Source of the DNA: Adiantum capillus-veneris
Lineage: Eukaryota; Streptophyta; Polypodiopsida; Polypodiales; Pteridaceae
Length of the DNA stretch: 64,000 bases
Assembly (NCBI GenBank): GCA_014529385.2
Contig: CM043963.1
Span: 96,042,912 to 96,106,911, forward strand
Direction: 5' to 3'
A program made the position numbers and the translations under genes. Below are positions 36,229 to 48,540 of the stretch, one piece after another. The notes beneath the pieces were generated by a model. The model searched no databases. It saw only the letters and a program-made list of their open reading frames with translations, and had not been told where the DNA came from. How positions within the stretch are numbered: position 1 is the first letter of the stretch; every line of letters begins with the position of its first letter.

Positions 36229-37700
36229 ATGGCACCCAAATCCAGTCGTGGCCGGAAGTCCACCATCCGTGTTGATCCTATTCCTGAGGAGTCAGGAAGA
36301 GAGTCTGACCCCAAGCAAGAGAAGATGACTGACACTGAGGCTCAGGAGGAGCATAGTCAGGCTGATGAGGTGCATGACTCACAGCAGTCTAGTCATTCTC
36401 GACGCCGACGGCGGGCAGGAAGGGAAGCACGGAAAGCCAAGAGTTCTCGGTCCCAACAGGGGGATGAGGGTACCAATGGAAGTAAAGGTAGTCACCGCAC
36501 TTCTAGCAGACAGGCCAAAGAAGACACTGACACCGAGACAGAGACAGAGATTGATTGGGATGCTGACACTGAGAATTGCAAGAAGACTTCCAAGCACCAT
36601 TCTGAATCCAAGAAAAGAAGCGGCAGGATTAGTGGTAATCGAAATGATTACACATCTTCCCTTAAAATTTCTTTTCCAATATTCAAGGGAGGTAAGAAGG
36701 ATGATCTAGATGTTCACATACAGGCTTTTGAGCAGTATGCTGAAGTGAAAAATATTGATGAAGATGTTTGGGGGGAATATTTCCCGCAAACCTTGAAGGA
36801 GGCAGCGACGAAATGGTATTACCATTACCACACTTGTTAGCTCAGATCCTACAACAAGTTGCTTAAAGCCTTCATATTGGAATATTCCGACAACAGAGGG
36901 GATGAAGATATCCTCTGTGAACTAGATAAGATCAAACAACGAAATCTATCAGTCCGAAGTTGTGGAAAAGATCAAGGAGCTAACCAAGCAATTACAGGAA
37001 CCGCCGTTTGAGAAGAGGTTGAGGGCATGGTTTCTGAATGGTTTCAGAAGCAAAAAGCTGAGAGAGCAGGAGGTACCGGCTCCTACCAAGAAATTCAATG
37101 ATCTGGTCCAACGGGCACTGAAGCTGGAACAACAGGCCAAGAAGGAAAAGAGACACAAAGCGAAGGTCCAGTAACAGTAGTTCTGCTACTGAAAGTTCTG
37201 ATTCCAGTGGGATGTCCAGCAGCTCCGAAAGCAGCTCTAATGAAAGATCCAAGGAGAAGTCAAAGAAGGGATCTTGGACCAAGAAAATTGAAGAAATGGC
37301 TAGACAGATTGCCAAAATTAGCCACACCAGACAACCAATTCGGAAGATGGAGACTTGGTGTTCGAAATGCAAATCCAAGGACCATATCTCCAACGAGTGC
37401 CTGCAATGTACTTACTGTAAGGCTTTTGGTCACTTATGGAACAATTGTGCTATCAGGATTCATCACTTTAAGAAGGGCAAAGACCTGTCAGTGTTAGCCT
37501 ATACTGAACCAATGAAAGTAGAACCCGCCAAAGTATCTCAAGAGGAGAGGCCAGGTACCAGTGGTACTGGTCAAGGATGTGGATGATTCCAAACGGGTAT
37601 GGGCTGAGGCAGAGGGCGTGGCAACTTCCAGAATAGGAGTATGAATTGCTACACTTGTGGGAAGTATGGCCATTTTGCAGCCCAATGCCCAGACGCACCT
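36229..37700 (+). pseudogene. gag with zinc knuckles (broken)
   Basis: The first open frame (36229-36840, 204 codons) has a long charged N-terminus, then KISFPIFKGGKKDDLDVHIQ, FEQYAEVKNI and EAATKWYYHY, a retrotransposon gag domain. After a stop, another frame (36962-37174) gives LRAWFLNGFRSKKLREQE and FNDLVQRALKLEQQAK, the gag C-terminal half. A third frame (37212-37586) has a Ser-rich linker and WCSKCKSKDHISNEC followed by CTYCKAFGHLWNNC. A further knuckle, CYTCGKYGHFAAQCP (CX2CX4HX4C), lies at 37650-37695. The start ATG lies 75 bp after the LTR. At least two frameshifts or stops make it non-functional as it stands. Confidence 0.82.
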
Positions 37701-38209
37701 GCACCTACTGCTACTGAGGCTAAGGCACTAGAGCCAGTCCCAGTACGGGTAGTCACAAGAAGCAAGGGTGTAGTGATTGAAGAAAATTCCGGATACTTCA
37801 GAAACACCAGTCACTACTAACAGTAGCAAGTGGGCTCAATAAAGAGAAATTTGGAAGGCCAAAGGTAAAGAGAAGGTGGTAGAAGAATGGAAAGATCAGA
37901 GGGAACTAGTGGCTAAAATCACGGAGGATTTGGCCAAGAAGCTGCCAGAGCAGCCAGAAAGTTCTGAAGCTCGAGTCATTCAGAGGATACTAGCCTAATC
38001 AACTGATAAAGATCAGTCAATACCGGCCATACCTGAGACCATGCTAGCTGCGGTACAAGGAATGGCTGATGAACTGAGTTGATGGAAGGATTGGAAGCAT
38101 TGCAAAAGAGGAATGTCACTGTGAAGATACCAGTTCTTCGAGCTCTGACAATCATTTTGACCAAGAGAGAGAAGAAATTCATGTTAAAATATGTGACAAA
38201 ATTCAAAAG

Positions 38210-39430
38210 TTGACTGTAGAGCTGGAGGATGATGATCTCTTGTCTGATCTGGAACGTTTTCAGAGGCTGTATGTTGGGGCCAGGGAAATGGTGGAGCATT
38301 GGAAATCAACGGCTTTTCATGATCAAGAAACTTGCCGTTTATCTGCGCATCCCAGCACAGTCCAGCTGCTAGAAAGGGTTCTTGAATGGATAATCACTAC
38401 TGAAGAGAGAGTGACCAACCCACACTTGCAAAGACAGTCTACTGTAGATTGTTGCTCTCTTGCCCTTGAATTAGAACTTCTGCTGGAAACAAACCAATTT
38501 ACAAATGTATAAAGGATGTTAGGGAACAGTTAAAGGAGGTTTTGATGTAGATGAAAATTGCCAGAGGAGTCTTGGATCAGAGAGTAAGGGCCATTCTTGA
38601 GGATCAGACAGCCACTAGTAAAAGACCTCAGACTAGAATGTTAGTTGGAGCACAGGTAGCTACTCTTCACAAATTTTTCCAGCTAGTGAGAATCACCAGA
38701 AAGATGATGCAGCAAGAGAACCAGGCTGTTCTCAATTTTTTAGAATTTGTGCCCGATTCTCCAGTTCTCTTGTATGCCTTTCCATCAAGAGAGACGGAGT
38801 TGCCAAGATTCTTTCCAACACTTTATCCTCAACATCCAGAACCAGTTGATTGCCTTACATACTTCAAGATTCTTGATGAGCTCCAGGATTGGTATGAGCG
38901 ATCGACTGTGGAATGGAAAACTTGGCAAACGCTGTTCAATGATCCTCTCCAACTCAATGACATTCAGGCACTAAAAGAGGAGATGCATAGGATCCGGATG
39001 TGTATGGGTCAGTGGAAGATTCAGATCAGGGGCCTGACCAAGATTACTAATCAGCTGCTGCAACTTACTGTCGAATCTTCTAAATTGCCTGAAAAGGATA
39101 TTGCAGCTAAGGCGGGCCTGGCACCACAGTATAGGGAGATGGCTGAGATTCTTTTCAAAGCTCGGGTCAAAACTAATCAGCCTCTTCCAGAAGGATGGAT
39201 CCATACAACTTTGCATTGTCATAAGCTGGCCAGAACCAGATCACCAAAGGTAGGCATACACTCTATGATCCTGACACCAAAAACTATCATTCCCTTACGC
39301 CTTATGAAGTAGAGATGACTACAGAAAGGCGGGATCAGCTTGAGCAGGAGGCCATTTATCGAATGATTTAGAAGGAGAATGATGGTACTGGGACTTCTCA
39401 GACGCCATCCAGGTCAAAGGGCAAATGGAA
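38210..39430 (+). pseudogene. unrecognised ORF2 of the gag-bearing element
   Basis: Two main open frames, 38210-38512 (101 codons) and 38551-39312 (254 codons), with a third frame extending to about 39430 (YEVEMTTERRDQLEQEA). The product looks mostly helical, with many Leu, Glu, Gln and Arg residues; landmarks are QVATLHKFFQLVRITRK, NFLEFVPDSPVLLYAF, LQDWYERSTVEWKTW and MAEILFKARVKTN. I see no protease, RT, RNase H or integrase signature, no zinc site and no membrane segment. It lies where pol would be. It could be a captured host fragment, an envelope-position ORF of unknown role, or a gag extension. Confidence 0.55.
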
Positions 39431-39687
39431 GATGGTTCAATGGAAGGATACTGGGTAGTTCCATCTTAGAATTCAGTGGTGACTTTTCTTCCTCAGTTGG
39501 AAGGTTGATGTCAGTTTGTGTAGACGATGATAGCTCTACCTTGGCCTTTTCAGGTACCTCTCGCAATCTTTGTATGGCATTGGTCAAGTACGATGCCCAA
39601 CATCAGAACCCGACGGTGGATTTTTCAGTCTCAAATCAGAATCAGACAGGGGAATTTTTCAGAAATTTTGGAATCTTGCCAAAATTC

Positions 39688-39704
39688 AAGAAAGAAGGGA
39701 AGGA
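39688..39704 (+). other. polypurine tract
   Basis: AAGAAAGAAGGGAAGGA, 17 uninterrupted purines ending at the base before the 3' LTR. Confidence 0.88.
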
Positions 39705-40436
39705 TGTAGACGGCTGGATAGTTTCACTAAGTGGGAACGTTCTCTTATGAGACGGGCAGTGAATTAGTTAGTAATTACTATGGTAAACCCCCGGCGAGGT
39801 CACCTAATAAAAATGTAACCTATCATGTGGTTCAGCAGAAGGGTATTTAAAGTTCTTGAAACTTACAGAAATATATATACAGAAGGACATTATTTTTTCA
39901 AATTTGAACAAAGCTTACAGATTTTAAAAGAAAAGGGTGCATTATATTCCTTAAAAAATTCACAGATAAGGGGTTTTACAAACATGTCTTGAACTCACGT
40001 GATATGGTAGTTTTAGACATAGTGAACCCTTCCGGGGGTAAACCCAAGGTGTATAAATAGGGTCCATTACATTGTAATCGGGTTGGCAAATGTTGACATT
40101 CGGGTTAGCATTTTGGCAACATTTATACTTGAGTTGTCAATCATTGGCAGTTGTTGTTGGATGTACTCTCTTTGTAAATCATAGCATACTCACTGTAATC
40201 TTTTATTTGTAATCCCAGTCATGGTAGATATTCCAGTCACACTTACTTTGTGTCCAGTACTCTGAATCTAAATCTAAATATTATTCTCAGTACGTAGTCT
40301 GATTCTTATTCCAGTATCCAAATTCCAGTCCAGTTTCTGATTTCTGTCCAGTCTACTGTCCGAAATCTTCTAGCACTAGTAGCTGAAATCTTCTAACACT
40401 GGAATTAGTTGTCTCAAGAGATCAGCTCCAATTCCA
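39705..40436 (+). repeat. 3' LTR of the gag-bearing element (732 bp)
   Basis: Starts TGTAGACGG, ends AATTCCA, followed by the CTAGG target duplication. It holds about 250 bp absent from the 5' copy. TATAAATA at 40052-40059. Confidence 0.9.
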
Positions 40437-40457
40437 CTAGGCCATTAAATGTTACAT

Positions 40458-40469
40458 TGGTATTAGAGC
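40458..40469 (+). other. primer-binding site, tRNA-iMet type
   Basis: TGGTATTAGAGC, one mismatch from TGGTATCAGAGC, directly after the LTR end TTACA. It marks the 5' end of the internal region of the gypsy relic that follows. Confidence 0.75.
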
Positions 40470-40862
40470 ACAAGGTTTCTCTTTTCTTGCTCAAGAAGGG
40501 AGGTCCTCAAGCTACCTATAAATGGTTGGTATTATTAAATGCATTTGAGTAAGTAGAATAGGGATTTTTCAGCCATACAGTGGGCCTGCCTTCATGCAAA
40601 TAACGGGGCATCACCATCGAGATCTATGGTCTTAATAGTTGAGTCCTACGGGGCTTAACCGCTATTGAGCTATTAGAAGCTTGATAGGAGCCGGTGCTGT
40701 TTTGGTTTTGAAAGACCCTCTCTTCTATTCTTTGCAATTAATGGCATTCGAGCCATGGGTACAATAGCTTGAGGGCTTTTTTTAAGGGGTAAAGAGGAGT
40801 AGCAACTAGGGCTTGAAGTGCCAAAGTACACCTAAAAAAGTTTACACCTAAAAGTTGTTAGA

Positions 40863-42265
40863 ATGGCTGACAATAGTAAAGAGAGTGAAATTAATGTTGA
40901 TAGCTTTGATTTTGCTAACGAGCAAGCTACTAATGATGCCCCTATGCTTGTTAACTACCTTGTTTCTAGCTTCAACAAGCCATGGGCAATCCATTCCTCC
41001 AAAGTGAAGTGCAATGGCAGCTTCGTGCTCATGGGATTGTCCAAGCTCCCCACCATGGAGTCCTCTAAGATATGCCATGTAGCCATGCACTTTCAAAATT
41101 CCGCAAGGCAATGGTGGTCTAGCCTACGGGAAAACGGTGAAGCTCCACAAACATGGAAAGCTTTAATAGCTTCCATTATGAAGCAGTTTTTGGCCACCGA
41201 TGCCAAAGACAAAGTACTCACTGAATGGTGAATCTTGAAGCTCTATCCCTACAAATCCATTCAAAAATATGTACAAGTTTTGGGACTTACATCTCAAAGC
41301 CACTGTCTTCAAAAAGATGGATTTTAAAGAGCAAAAGCAACTATTTTCTGTGGGCTTAACTGAAGAAATGGTGCAGTATGTCAACTCCCAAATATCTGCG
41401 ATTGTACACCCCACTATGGTGGCTTCTTGAATCAATTTCCAAACAGGGGCTAAGAGAAATTCTAAGCCCACGAAAAACAAGGGTTCTAATGAGCCTAAGG
41501 GGAAGGACAATGTCCAAAAGTCTCCTAAGGGCAATTCCAATAACAAAGCAGCTAAGGAGAAGGGAGTTTACAAAGGCAAAAAAAAACTCTCTCCTCAAGA
41601 TCTTGAGTGTTATCGCAAGGATAACCGTTGTTTCAAGTGCAGCGAGCAAGGGCATGAGTACCACGCTTGTCCCCAAGAGAACACCCGCCATGAGCCTCCT
41701 AGAGCTACCTTGGTTGAAATCCAAGAAGAGGAAGCTCACCACAAAGGATCTCCTCTATGCCATGCTTGGGGCAAGATAAGAGAACATGATGCTTTTATTC
41801 TCTTTGCCCTGGTTCTACTCATAATTTAATATCCATAGAGTTGGCCACCAAGCTAGGCATCCAAGCTTATGAGATGGGAGATGTCCTACCCGCAGATGGT
41901 GCTTTCAAGGGGCAAAAAGCGTCAGTCACTCCCTTAATCGGGAAATTGAGGCTCCATGTCCAAAGCTATGTGGACAAAGAGGACTTCTTTATCTCTCAAG
42001 CACAAGGATGATCCTAGGGGCACCATGGTTTGATCGCTTGGCTGCCAATGTTAAATTCCCTGAAAGGAAAATCTACTTTAAGTACAGGGAGAAAGATATG
42101 TACATAGATGCTAAGGAAATGGGTAACGCCATACCCAATGTACATACACAAGCTTTCAATAAGTCAATAAAGAGATCTATCCAAAATGCTAAGGTTCCAA
42201 AATTCAAAGGTTGTGTCCAATGGTCAAAGCTTAGGAATATTGCATGCTTTGTGTGTGTACAAAAA
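40863..42265 (+). pseudogene. Ty3/gypsy gag-protease relic
   Basis: The gag opens at 40863 (123 codons): MADNSKESEINVDSFDF, then CHVAMHFQNSARQWWSSLR and WKALIASIMKQFLATDA. In other frames it continues with FKEQKQLFSVGLTEEMVQYV, a Lys-rich linker and the zinc knuckle CFKCSEQGHEYHACP (about 41634-41680). The protease (41780-42150) has lost its active site: where a DSG-type triad is expected the frame reads F-A-L-V. Its C-terminal block LGAPWFDRLAANVKFPERK is intact (42010-42070). Pol beyond the protease is absent; similarity ends where the 1.1-kb repeat begins at 42268. Same family as 1976-2720. Confidence 0.82.
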
Positions 42266-42267
42266 GT

Positions 42268-42322
42268 CTTCAATGAGTCCTAAATAGGAGGGGGCGAGCC
42301 TTGGAAGTAGGGTATGAGAGAG

Positions 42323-42383
<61 letters not shown>

Positions 42384-43396
42384 AGCTCCTTTACACAAAG
42401 GGAATGAGGGACACATGTCAACTCCCTAGCCCAGATGCCCACAAGGTGTAATCAAATCCTATTAAGTGGCCATGGAGGTGGACCAATGAGAATTAGGCTA
42501 GAGTAAATCTAGTTTAATTAATTTAAAAACACTTAATAAAAGAACCAATAAGAATTAATCTCTCTAGAAGACTATTGGACAGTCTCCCAAGGGGCCCAAT
42601 GAGCATTCAACAGCCCTATGGCTTGCCTGATTCCTATTCGCCAAGAGACGAAGGGGTCCATTGAGAGTTTAGTTGCATTCATTAATTACTTAAAGCTCTC
42701 ACAAAAGGAGAAAGGGGTACACATGTCAGAAGGCTATCAATTATGCTGCTTAAATTTCATTGGCTAAGCTGCTGGGAGAGGTCTAGTGGGATGTCAGCAT
42801 GAGTAAAATGCAAGAGAGGTCGACCAAGAGAGAGAGGAGGCTGAATTTGTCAAATCATTAACACACACACACACTCACAAAATCTCATGTGTGGAGAAAG
42901 AAGACTCTCTCTCTCCTTCTCAAGCTTTGATAAAGCTTATCACCTACTCCAAGCTTGTGAGAAGGGAGGCCTACACCAACAACTCTTGGCTTTGTGATGC
43001 AAATACAACCAAGAGCCAAGCTTCAATGCATGCTCATCTCCTCTACCATGCTAATTACTAAGATATGCTATGCTAATATGAGTGATTATGAGAGGAAATG
43101 TACATCTTTCTTGTAAGACTGCTCCTTCTTCCTCTCAATCTACTCTCATGACTCGCTAGCTCTCACCATATTCGAAGATGTGTGAGGTCTTGGGTCTCAT
43201 ACCGTGAGGGAATTGATGTTGTGTTTGATAAGTGTTTTGTTTAGTACTTGAAGCTTCCATCTTCATTGCACTAACTAGTTATTGAAAGAACACAAATAAT
43301 TGTATTGTAAAATGTCTTTCTTGATGGGAGAAACCTATAATACAAAGCCTTTTGGAGGGGGGACCGGCTCCATCTAAATCCGGTCCTCAACTATTG
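42268..43396 (+). repeat. 1.1-kb dispersed repeat, copy 2 (LTR-like)
   Basis: Direct repeat of 34391-35505, 7.9 kb away, with an (AC)n tract at 42325-42378 that is longer than in copy 1. It abuts the truncated protease of the gypsy relic. It could be the 3' LTR of that relic after deletion of pol, or an independent solo LTR. Confidence 0.8.
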
Positions 43397-43680
43397 TTAT
43401 CATTAATAATAATTTGAATCTTATTAAAAGATCCCATCTAGGCACAAAATATGTTTTTAAGCTATGATTGCAGTATGCAGTAATCAGTGATCATTATCCT
43501 CACCAATCACTTGAATCTTATAAAAAAATTCCCTCTAGACACAAAGTATGTTTTTAAGTTATGATTGCAGTATGCAACACCAATCACAAATAAAATTTAT
43601 AGAGCCTAAAAGAATAAAAATCTATTGTAAATTAGGAATATAAATTTCCAAAAATTAAAAATAGGGTCAGGGCCAAAGGA

Positions 43681-44860
43681 GCTCTTTGTCCTGAACATCC
43701 TCTCTTGGAATGCATTGCTTGCAAGGTATGCCTAGCATGAGCAAGCTTTGGGTTTATTTTAGTAGGTGCAAAATAAAGTCATTTCTCCAGATTCAATCAC
43801 CTATGTATACATCTTGATGGCATGTGGCACTACACAAGATGCAGATATGGGGAAAAAAAATTGATGATATTGTGTGCAATGCCCAAAAGGGGCAAGGCTA
43901 GGAAGCTTTGGGCTATTTTCAACATATGCCAAAGGAGGGCATCTCTCTAGATGCAATCACCTACACTATGCAAGATGTTGATATGGACAAAATAATTAAC
44001 AATGATATTCTAAGTTAGGGGTTAGAAGGTAATTCCTTCATCGACATCTATGTCAAATGTGGTGTACTTTAGAAATCCATAAAGTGCTTGAGGGGCTTCC
44101 GTGCTGCTTCTTGTCTTGACCATAGTCTCTTGAAACATGCTGATTATGGGATATGCCTACATGAGCAAGGGTAGGAATCTTTGGGCTATTTTTAGCAGAT
44201 GGGAAGTGAGAGCGTCTCTCCAGATTCAATCATTGATGCTTGCATCTTAAAGGCATGTGGCACAACACAAGATGTTGATATGGGCAAAAGAATTAAAGAT
44301 GATTTTGTTCGTTGTGGGATGATGGCAATGCCTTAATTGACATGTATGTCAAATGTTGTGTAGTTTAGAAAGCACAAAAAGTGTTTAAGGAGATTCTTGT
44401 TTGGAATGTCACCTCTTGGAACACATTGATTGAGGAATATGCCTAATAGGATCTTCTTGTTCAAAACGTCTTCTCTTGGAATGCATTGATTGCGAGATAT
44501 GCCCAACAAGAGTAGGGGCAAGAAGCTTTGGACTATTTCTGTGGCAAGTACAAAGTGAGGGCATCTCTCTAGATGCAATCACCTATGTTTGCATCTCTCC
44601 ATATGCAATCACCTAAGATTGCATCTTGATGGCATGTGGCACTACACAAGATGTTGATATGGGCAAAGGAACTTTGGATGATATTGATATTGAAACATAA
44701 ATGTTGTATTTGGGAATGCATTGGTCGACGTGCATGCCAAATGCAATGTACTTTAGAGAGCCAAAAAGTGATGGAGGATATTGGTATTAAAACATAAATG
44801 TCACATTTGAAGAAGGAGATTTTTGTCCAAAACATCGTCTCTTGGAGAACACCAAGGGAT
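43681..44860 (+). pseudogene. decayed PPR relic, third locus
   Basis: Plus-strand fragments read LSWNALLARYA (43706-43740), repeated SWNALIARYAQ-like blocks near 44480-44510, MGKRIKDD-like at 44280, and DMYVKCC near 44341. It belongs to the same family as the arrays at 4 kb and 7.5 kb but is more diverged, with many stops and small deletions. Nearby repetition of GCATCTCTC..TGCAATCACCTA at 44560-44620 is another short tandem duplication. Minus-strand frames over it are shadows. Confidence 0.68.
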
Positions 44861-45837
44861 TAAATGCAAAGTGTGCGGTATTTGAAGGCCATAGGAGTTT
44901 ACGGCTTGTCAATCGAAGCTCGGGGAGTGAAATATTGCACTTCAAAGTCGACAACAATTGATGATGTCGGATGAATTTTCCCAATTTTTGTCACCTTAGT
45001 TGGAGGGCTCGGCAATGTCTAAGTGTGGTGGTACTAGTGGAAATTGAAGGCTATATAGCCTAAGTTATGCCTCACTTGGGATATGCCGTGTGGAGAGAGA
45101 TATAGCTCTGAGCTTCGTGGCCATGGAAGCCTGCGAGGGAACTATGGTGGTGGTTATGCCGGGTGAGCGGCATTGCTGCTATTGATGGTGGTTTCCAATT
45201 GCATGGTAGGTTGATGATGAGGTTCCCGTTGGGGCTCGGTCCCACGCCCGCCATCTCTTTTGAAGAGAACAGGGGAGCCCCACTAACAATATCGCTGGTG
45301 TTGAGGGGGCCTCCCCACTGTGTGAAAATATCAGGAGGAAGGGAGTAGAGCTGGTTGAGCCTCCAAGAGGCACATTCACATGCAGAGGTTTTGAGTTCAA
45401 GAGGACAAGTGTCCGGTGCTTGTGGGATTACTAAAAATAGCGGTTGTGCTCTATAAAACCAAATTTTTGGCATTTTTGAAGGGTTCAAAGATTTTTTCTA
45501 GAAGGCAATCACAGAGGGATTTAGAGAGCAAGAGGAACAAGAGGAGGAAAGTTTTTGAAGGCCATTACAATGGCGAAGAGGGGAAAATTTCTTTACCGCC
45601 ATCAAGATCACCACGAGCTCTCCATCTGCTTCTACTTCTTCTACATAGTTTCTCCAATTATTTCTCTATTATCAATATTCAGTCGGGTTAACCCATTGTA
45701 AGGGAGCTTAAACTCCTTAAGCTACAGTTGATTTACATTACGGTGCCGTTAACAGTGCCTCTTGGGGCAACATGCATCTTATCTTGATCGCATGAGCAAA
45801 TCTACTTATTTTTGTACTTTATTTCACTTCAAAGCAG
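44861..45837. other. no recognisable gene
   Basis: Open frames at 45072-45488 (minus) and 45163-45348 (plus) have no domain I can name. The end (45650-45790) has TTACGGTGCCGTTAAC, which could be a degraded primer-binding site of an older gypsy element. This is the left flank of the 18-kb element. Confidence 0.4.
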
Positions 45838-47548
45838 TGATAGCCGTTTTTTCGGCTCTCTGTAATTGCCATAGTGAGTTATCTCACCCTATCAAATCAC
45901 TCAAACACTGTGGTTACCCTCACCCTTTCACTGTATATAGGTGCGTGTGAGTTAGGAGACTTTTCCCATATCTCCTTACTGAAATAAAAAACCCTCAATT
46001 AGCTAGTCATTGGGCTAGTTGAGCCAAAAAAATAAAAAATATAAGTATATTATGGCCCATGCGTATGTAAATATTTCTTTGTATATAGGGCCTAAATAAA
46101 AGATTTTTTCATAATTATTTTGGTATCTATTTAAATATTTCTACCTAGGTGTGTGTTATTTTATGCTCTGTACATTGCCTCACCATTACCACAATTTTTC
46201 TTACCATTTTTCATACTCTTTTTTCCATATAGAAATATTTTCATGTAAGCTTCTCTTATATTTGGTGTAACTCCACCCCAACAAAAATCCAAAAAAAGTA
46301 TTTTTATTTATGTATATTTTTCACTATTGTGATTTTTCCCTTCCCACATCTATTTTGTTTTTTTTCTAAAAAATTAGAACACCAAAAAATATATTCTTTT
46401 TATGGTAGCCTCATAATGAGAGAGATTTCTTTTGGCCCCTTTATATTTTTTCCACTTATATTATTTATATTTGACATGTACATATTTTTTAGACCCCTCA
46501 ATATTTGATTTTCTTAGTTGTACTATTCACTTATATCATGATCTCAACAATATCTTCAATTATAGACCTACCAAATAAGGTCAAGGGTAGGTGGCATGCA
46601 TACATGCACTATGGAGGGCCCACTCTTGGAGGTATTCAAAAGAATCATCCAAAGAAGGATCCCACAAAGACTTTGTGCAGGGGAAAAAAACAGTCGGTTT
46701 TGCTGAATTTTTAAAGTTCACTTGCTCTCCGAATTTGAAAAGGTGATACAAACAAAAGTTGTAGCTCGTGGGCTGAACTTTTGCCTCAAATTTTTCATAT
46801 TTTTTTGAGCTACGAGCTGTGAGCTATGATTTTATTAGTGGACCCCCAGTTTTCCCCATGCTATGCAGCCACACTCTCTCTTCCACTTTATCATTTTCCT
46901 CTTTCACACACACTTCTCCACTCATCATCCCCACCTCTCTCACCACTCCTCTCTGCACCCTACTCACCTTCTCCTCAACCTTGAAGAATAAGAGAAACCA
47001 TGGTGAACTCATACCTCCCACACACAATTCCATTCCAAAATTGACCACCTAGTCTCATTTTTCCTCCTCCAAATTACCCATATCTATCAAAAAAAACCAC
47101 AAAATTCAGCCTCTTCTCTTAAAAGACAGCATCATGGTGGTTGATTACTCAGCTTCAATTACCTTGTCTCTCAAGGAAGGTCAAGAGTGGAGAAAAAATG
47201 TACCGTCAAAGCTAGTGGACCGTCAACAAGCGTCAAAATTGGCCCTACTCAAGACACTTGGAGCATCAACCTTGTAAGAAATCCACCTTTTCTTACCTCT
47301 TAAGAGTTTTTCTTCCTTATTTGTATCCTACATGGATACTCCCATTGTAAATATCCAATTCCATTTGTAAATTAATACTAACTCTACTAACACTAACCCA
47401 CTATGAAAAGTCCTATCACCTCCATTTCTCTCCTTTCTCTTTCCCCACCAACTTCTTGATAATTCCAAGCAAAAGAAATTAGATAAATTGCTGAAAATCT
47501 AATCCACCCAACCATGTTAGAGGAGAGTAACCCTAGCCTTCAAAATGC

Positions 47549-47557
47549 TATAAAAGG
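47549..47557 (+). promoter_or_regulatory. TATA box, first copy in duplicated promoter
   Basis: TATAAAAGG within GCTATAAAAGGAGGGTG, in the first copy of the duplicated block. Confidence 0.7.
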
Positions 47558-47810
47558 AGGGTGTAGCTAGCACAAAAAGGGGGCCAAAAAAGCACTATGC
47601 TACAACTTGAGAAGCAAGCTCAACCCTTGAGAAGGAGCTCTTGAGTGGAATCTCATTGGCATTAGGCATATGTATGTGTTGATTTAGGGGTGATAGCAAG
47701 GGAACTCTATGCCAATTGTATTGAGAGATTCCAAGCAAAAGAAATTAGATAAATTGCTGAAAATCTAACCCAACCATGGTTAGAGGAGTAACCCTAGCCT
47801 TCAAAATTGC

Positions 47811-47819
47811 TATAAAAGG
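47811..47819 (+). promoter_or_regulatory. TATA box, second copy in duplicated promoter
   Basis: Same TATAAAAGG context 262 bp downstream. The 3' LTR has only one copy, at 62887-62895. Confidence 0.7.
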
Positions 47820-48509
47820 AGGGTGTAGCTAGCACAAAAAGGGGGAGAAGAAAGAGCACTATGCTACAGCTTGAGAAGCCAAGCTCAACCTCTTGAGAAG
47901 GAGCTCTTGAGTGGAATCTCATTGGCATTAGGCATATGTATGTGTATTAGGGTGATTAGCAAGGGAACTCTATGCCATTGTAAGAGAGAGGGATCATTAA
48001 ATTGAGGGTAGGAAATCTATCATTTCTCCTACTAGTGTAAGCCCAACATTTGCTGAATCAAGGAGGGTGAATTTGGACTAACCATGGATACCTTGTCTCC
48101 CTTCCAACGTGAAGTCATGGACAATAATGATGTGTAAGTGTCTTGGTGTTTTATTTAAGTTCTTGATAGCTTGTCTCCGGGTATTGTTATCAATTTAGCC
48201 ATAAATCCCACATGCTGTAAGAGGGCGACAGGGTGGAGAGGACTCCCCTGGCCTTAAGACAGTGATTGGGGTGGATTTTTTCTTGTGATGTGTTGTGGTG
48301 TAATGTACTCAGGCTATGTTGAACAAATACTAATCTCACTTTGATTGGTCATGACAGATTTGTAAGAAGGCATTAGTGCAACAAGCACCCCCTTCCCCCT
48401 TCTCTCTCTTTCTTACATATATATATTTATGTTTGCTTGATCATTAACGATACACTTCAAAGCAGCCCGAGCACCATCTCTCTCTCTCTCTCTCCTCTCT
48501 CTTCTCTCT

Positions 48510-48540
<31 letters not shown>

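Larger units (their letters stand above)
35678..40436 (+). mobile_element. non-autonomous gag-bearing LTR retrotransposon with an unknown second ORF, 4.76 kb
   Basis: LTRs 35678-36154 and 39705-40436 both begin TGTAGACGG and end CAATTCCA. The 5-bp target duplication CTAGG is perfect (35673-35677 and 40437-40441). Internally there is a primer-binding site, a decayed gag with three zinc-knuckle-like motifs, an unrecognised ORF region and a clean polypurine tract. RT, RNase H and integrase are missing. It sits in the LTR of a different gypsy copy. Its LTR length asymmetry (477 and 732 bp) comes from a deletion in the 5' LTR. It must have depended on enzymes of an autonomous element. Confidence 0.9.

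Noticed and set aside
45072..45488. Possible host gene fragment on either strand
   Set aside because: No domain recognised and frames are short; kept only as unclassified.
46505..46714. 69-aa ORF conserved at 46505 and 61850
   Set aside because: It lies in both LTRs of one element, so conservation follows from LTR duplication and is not evidence for coding.
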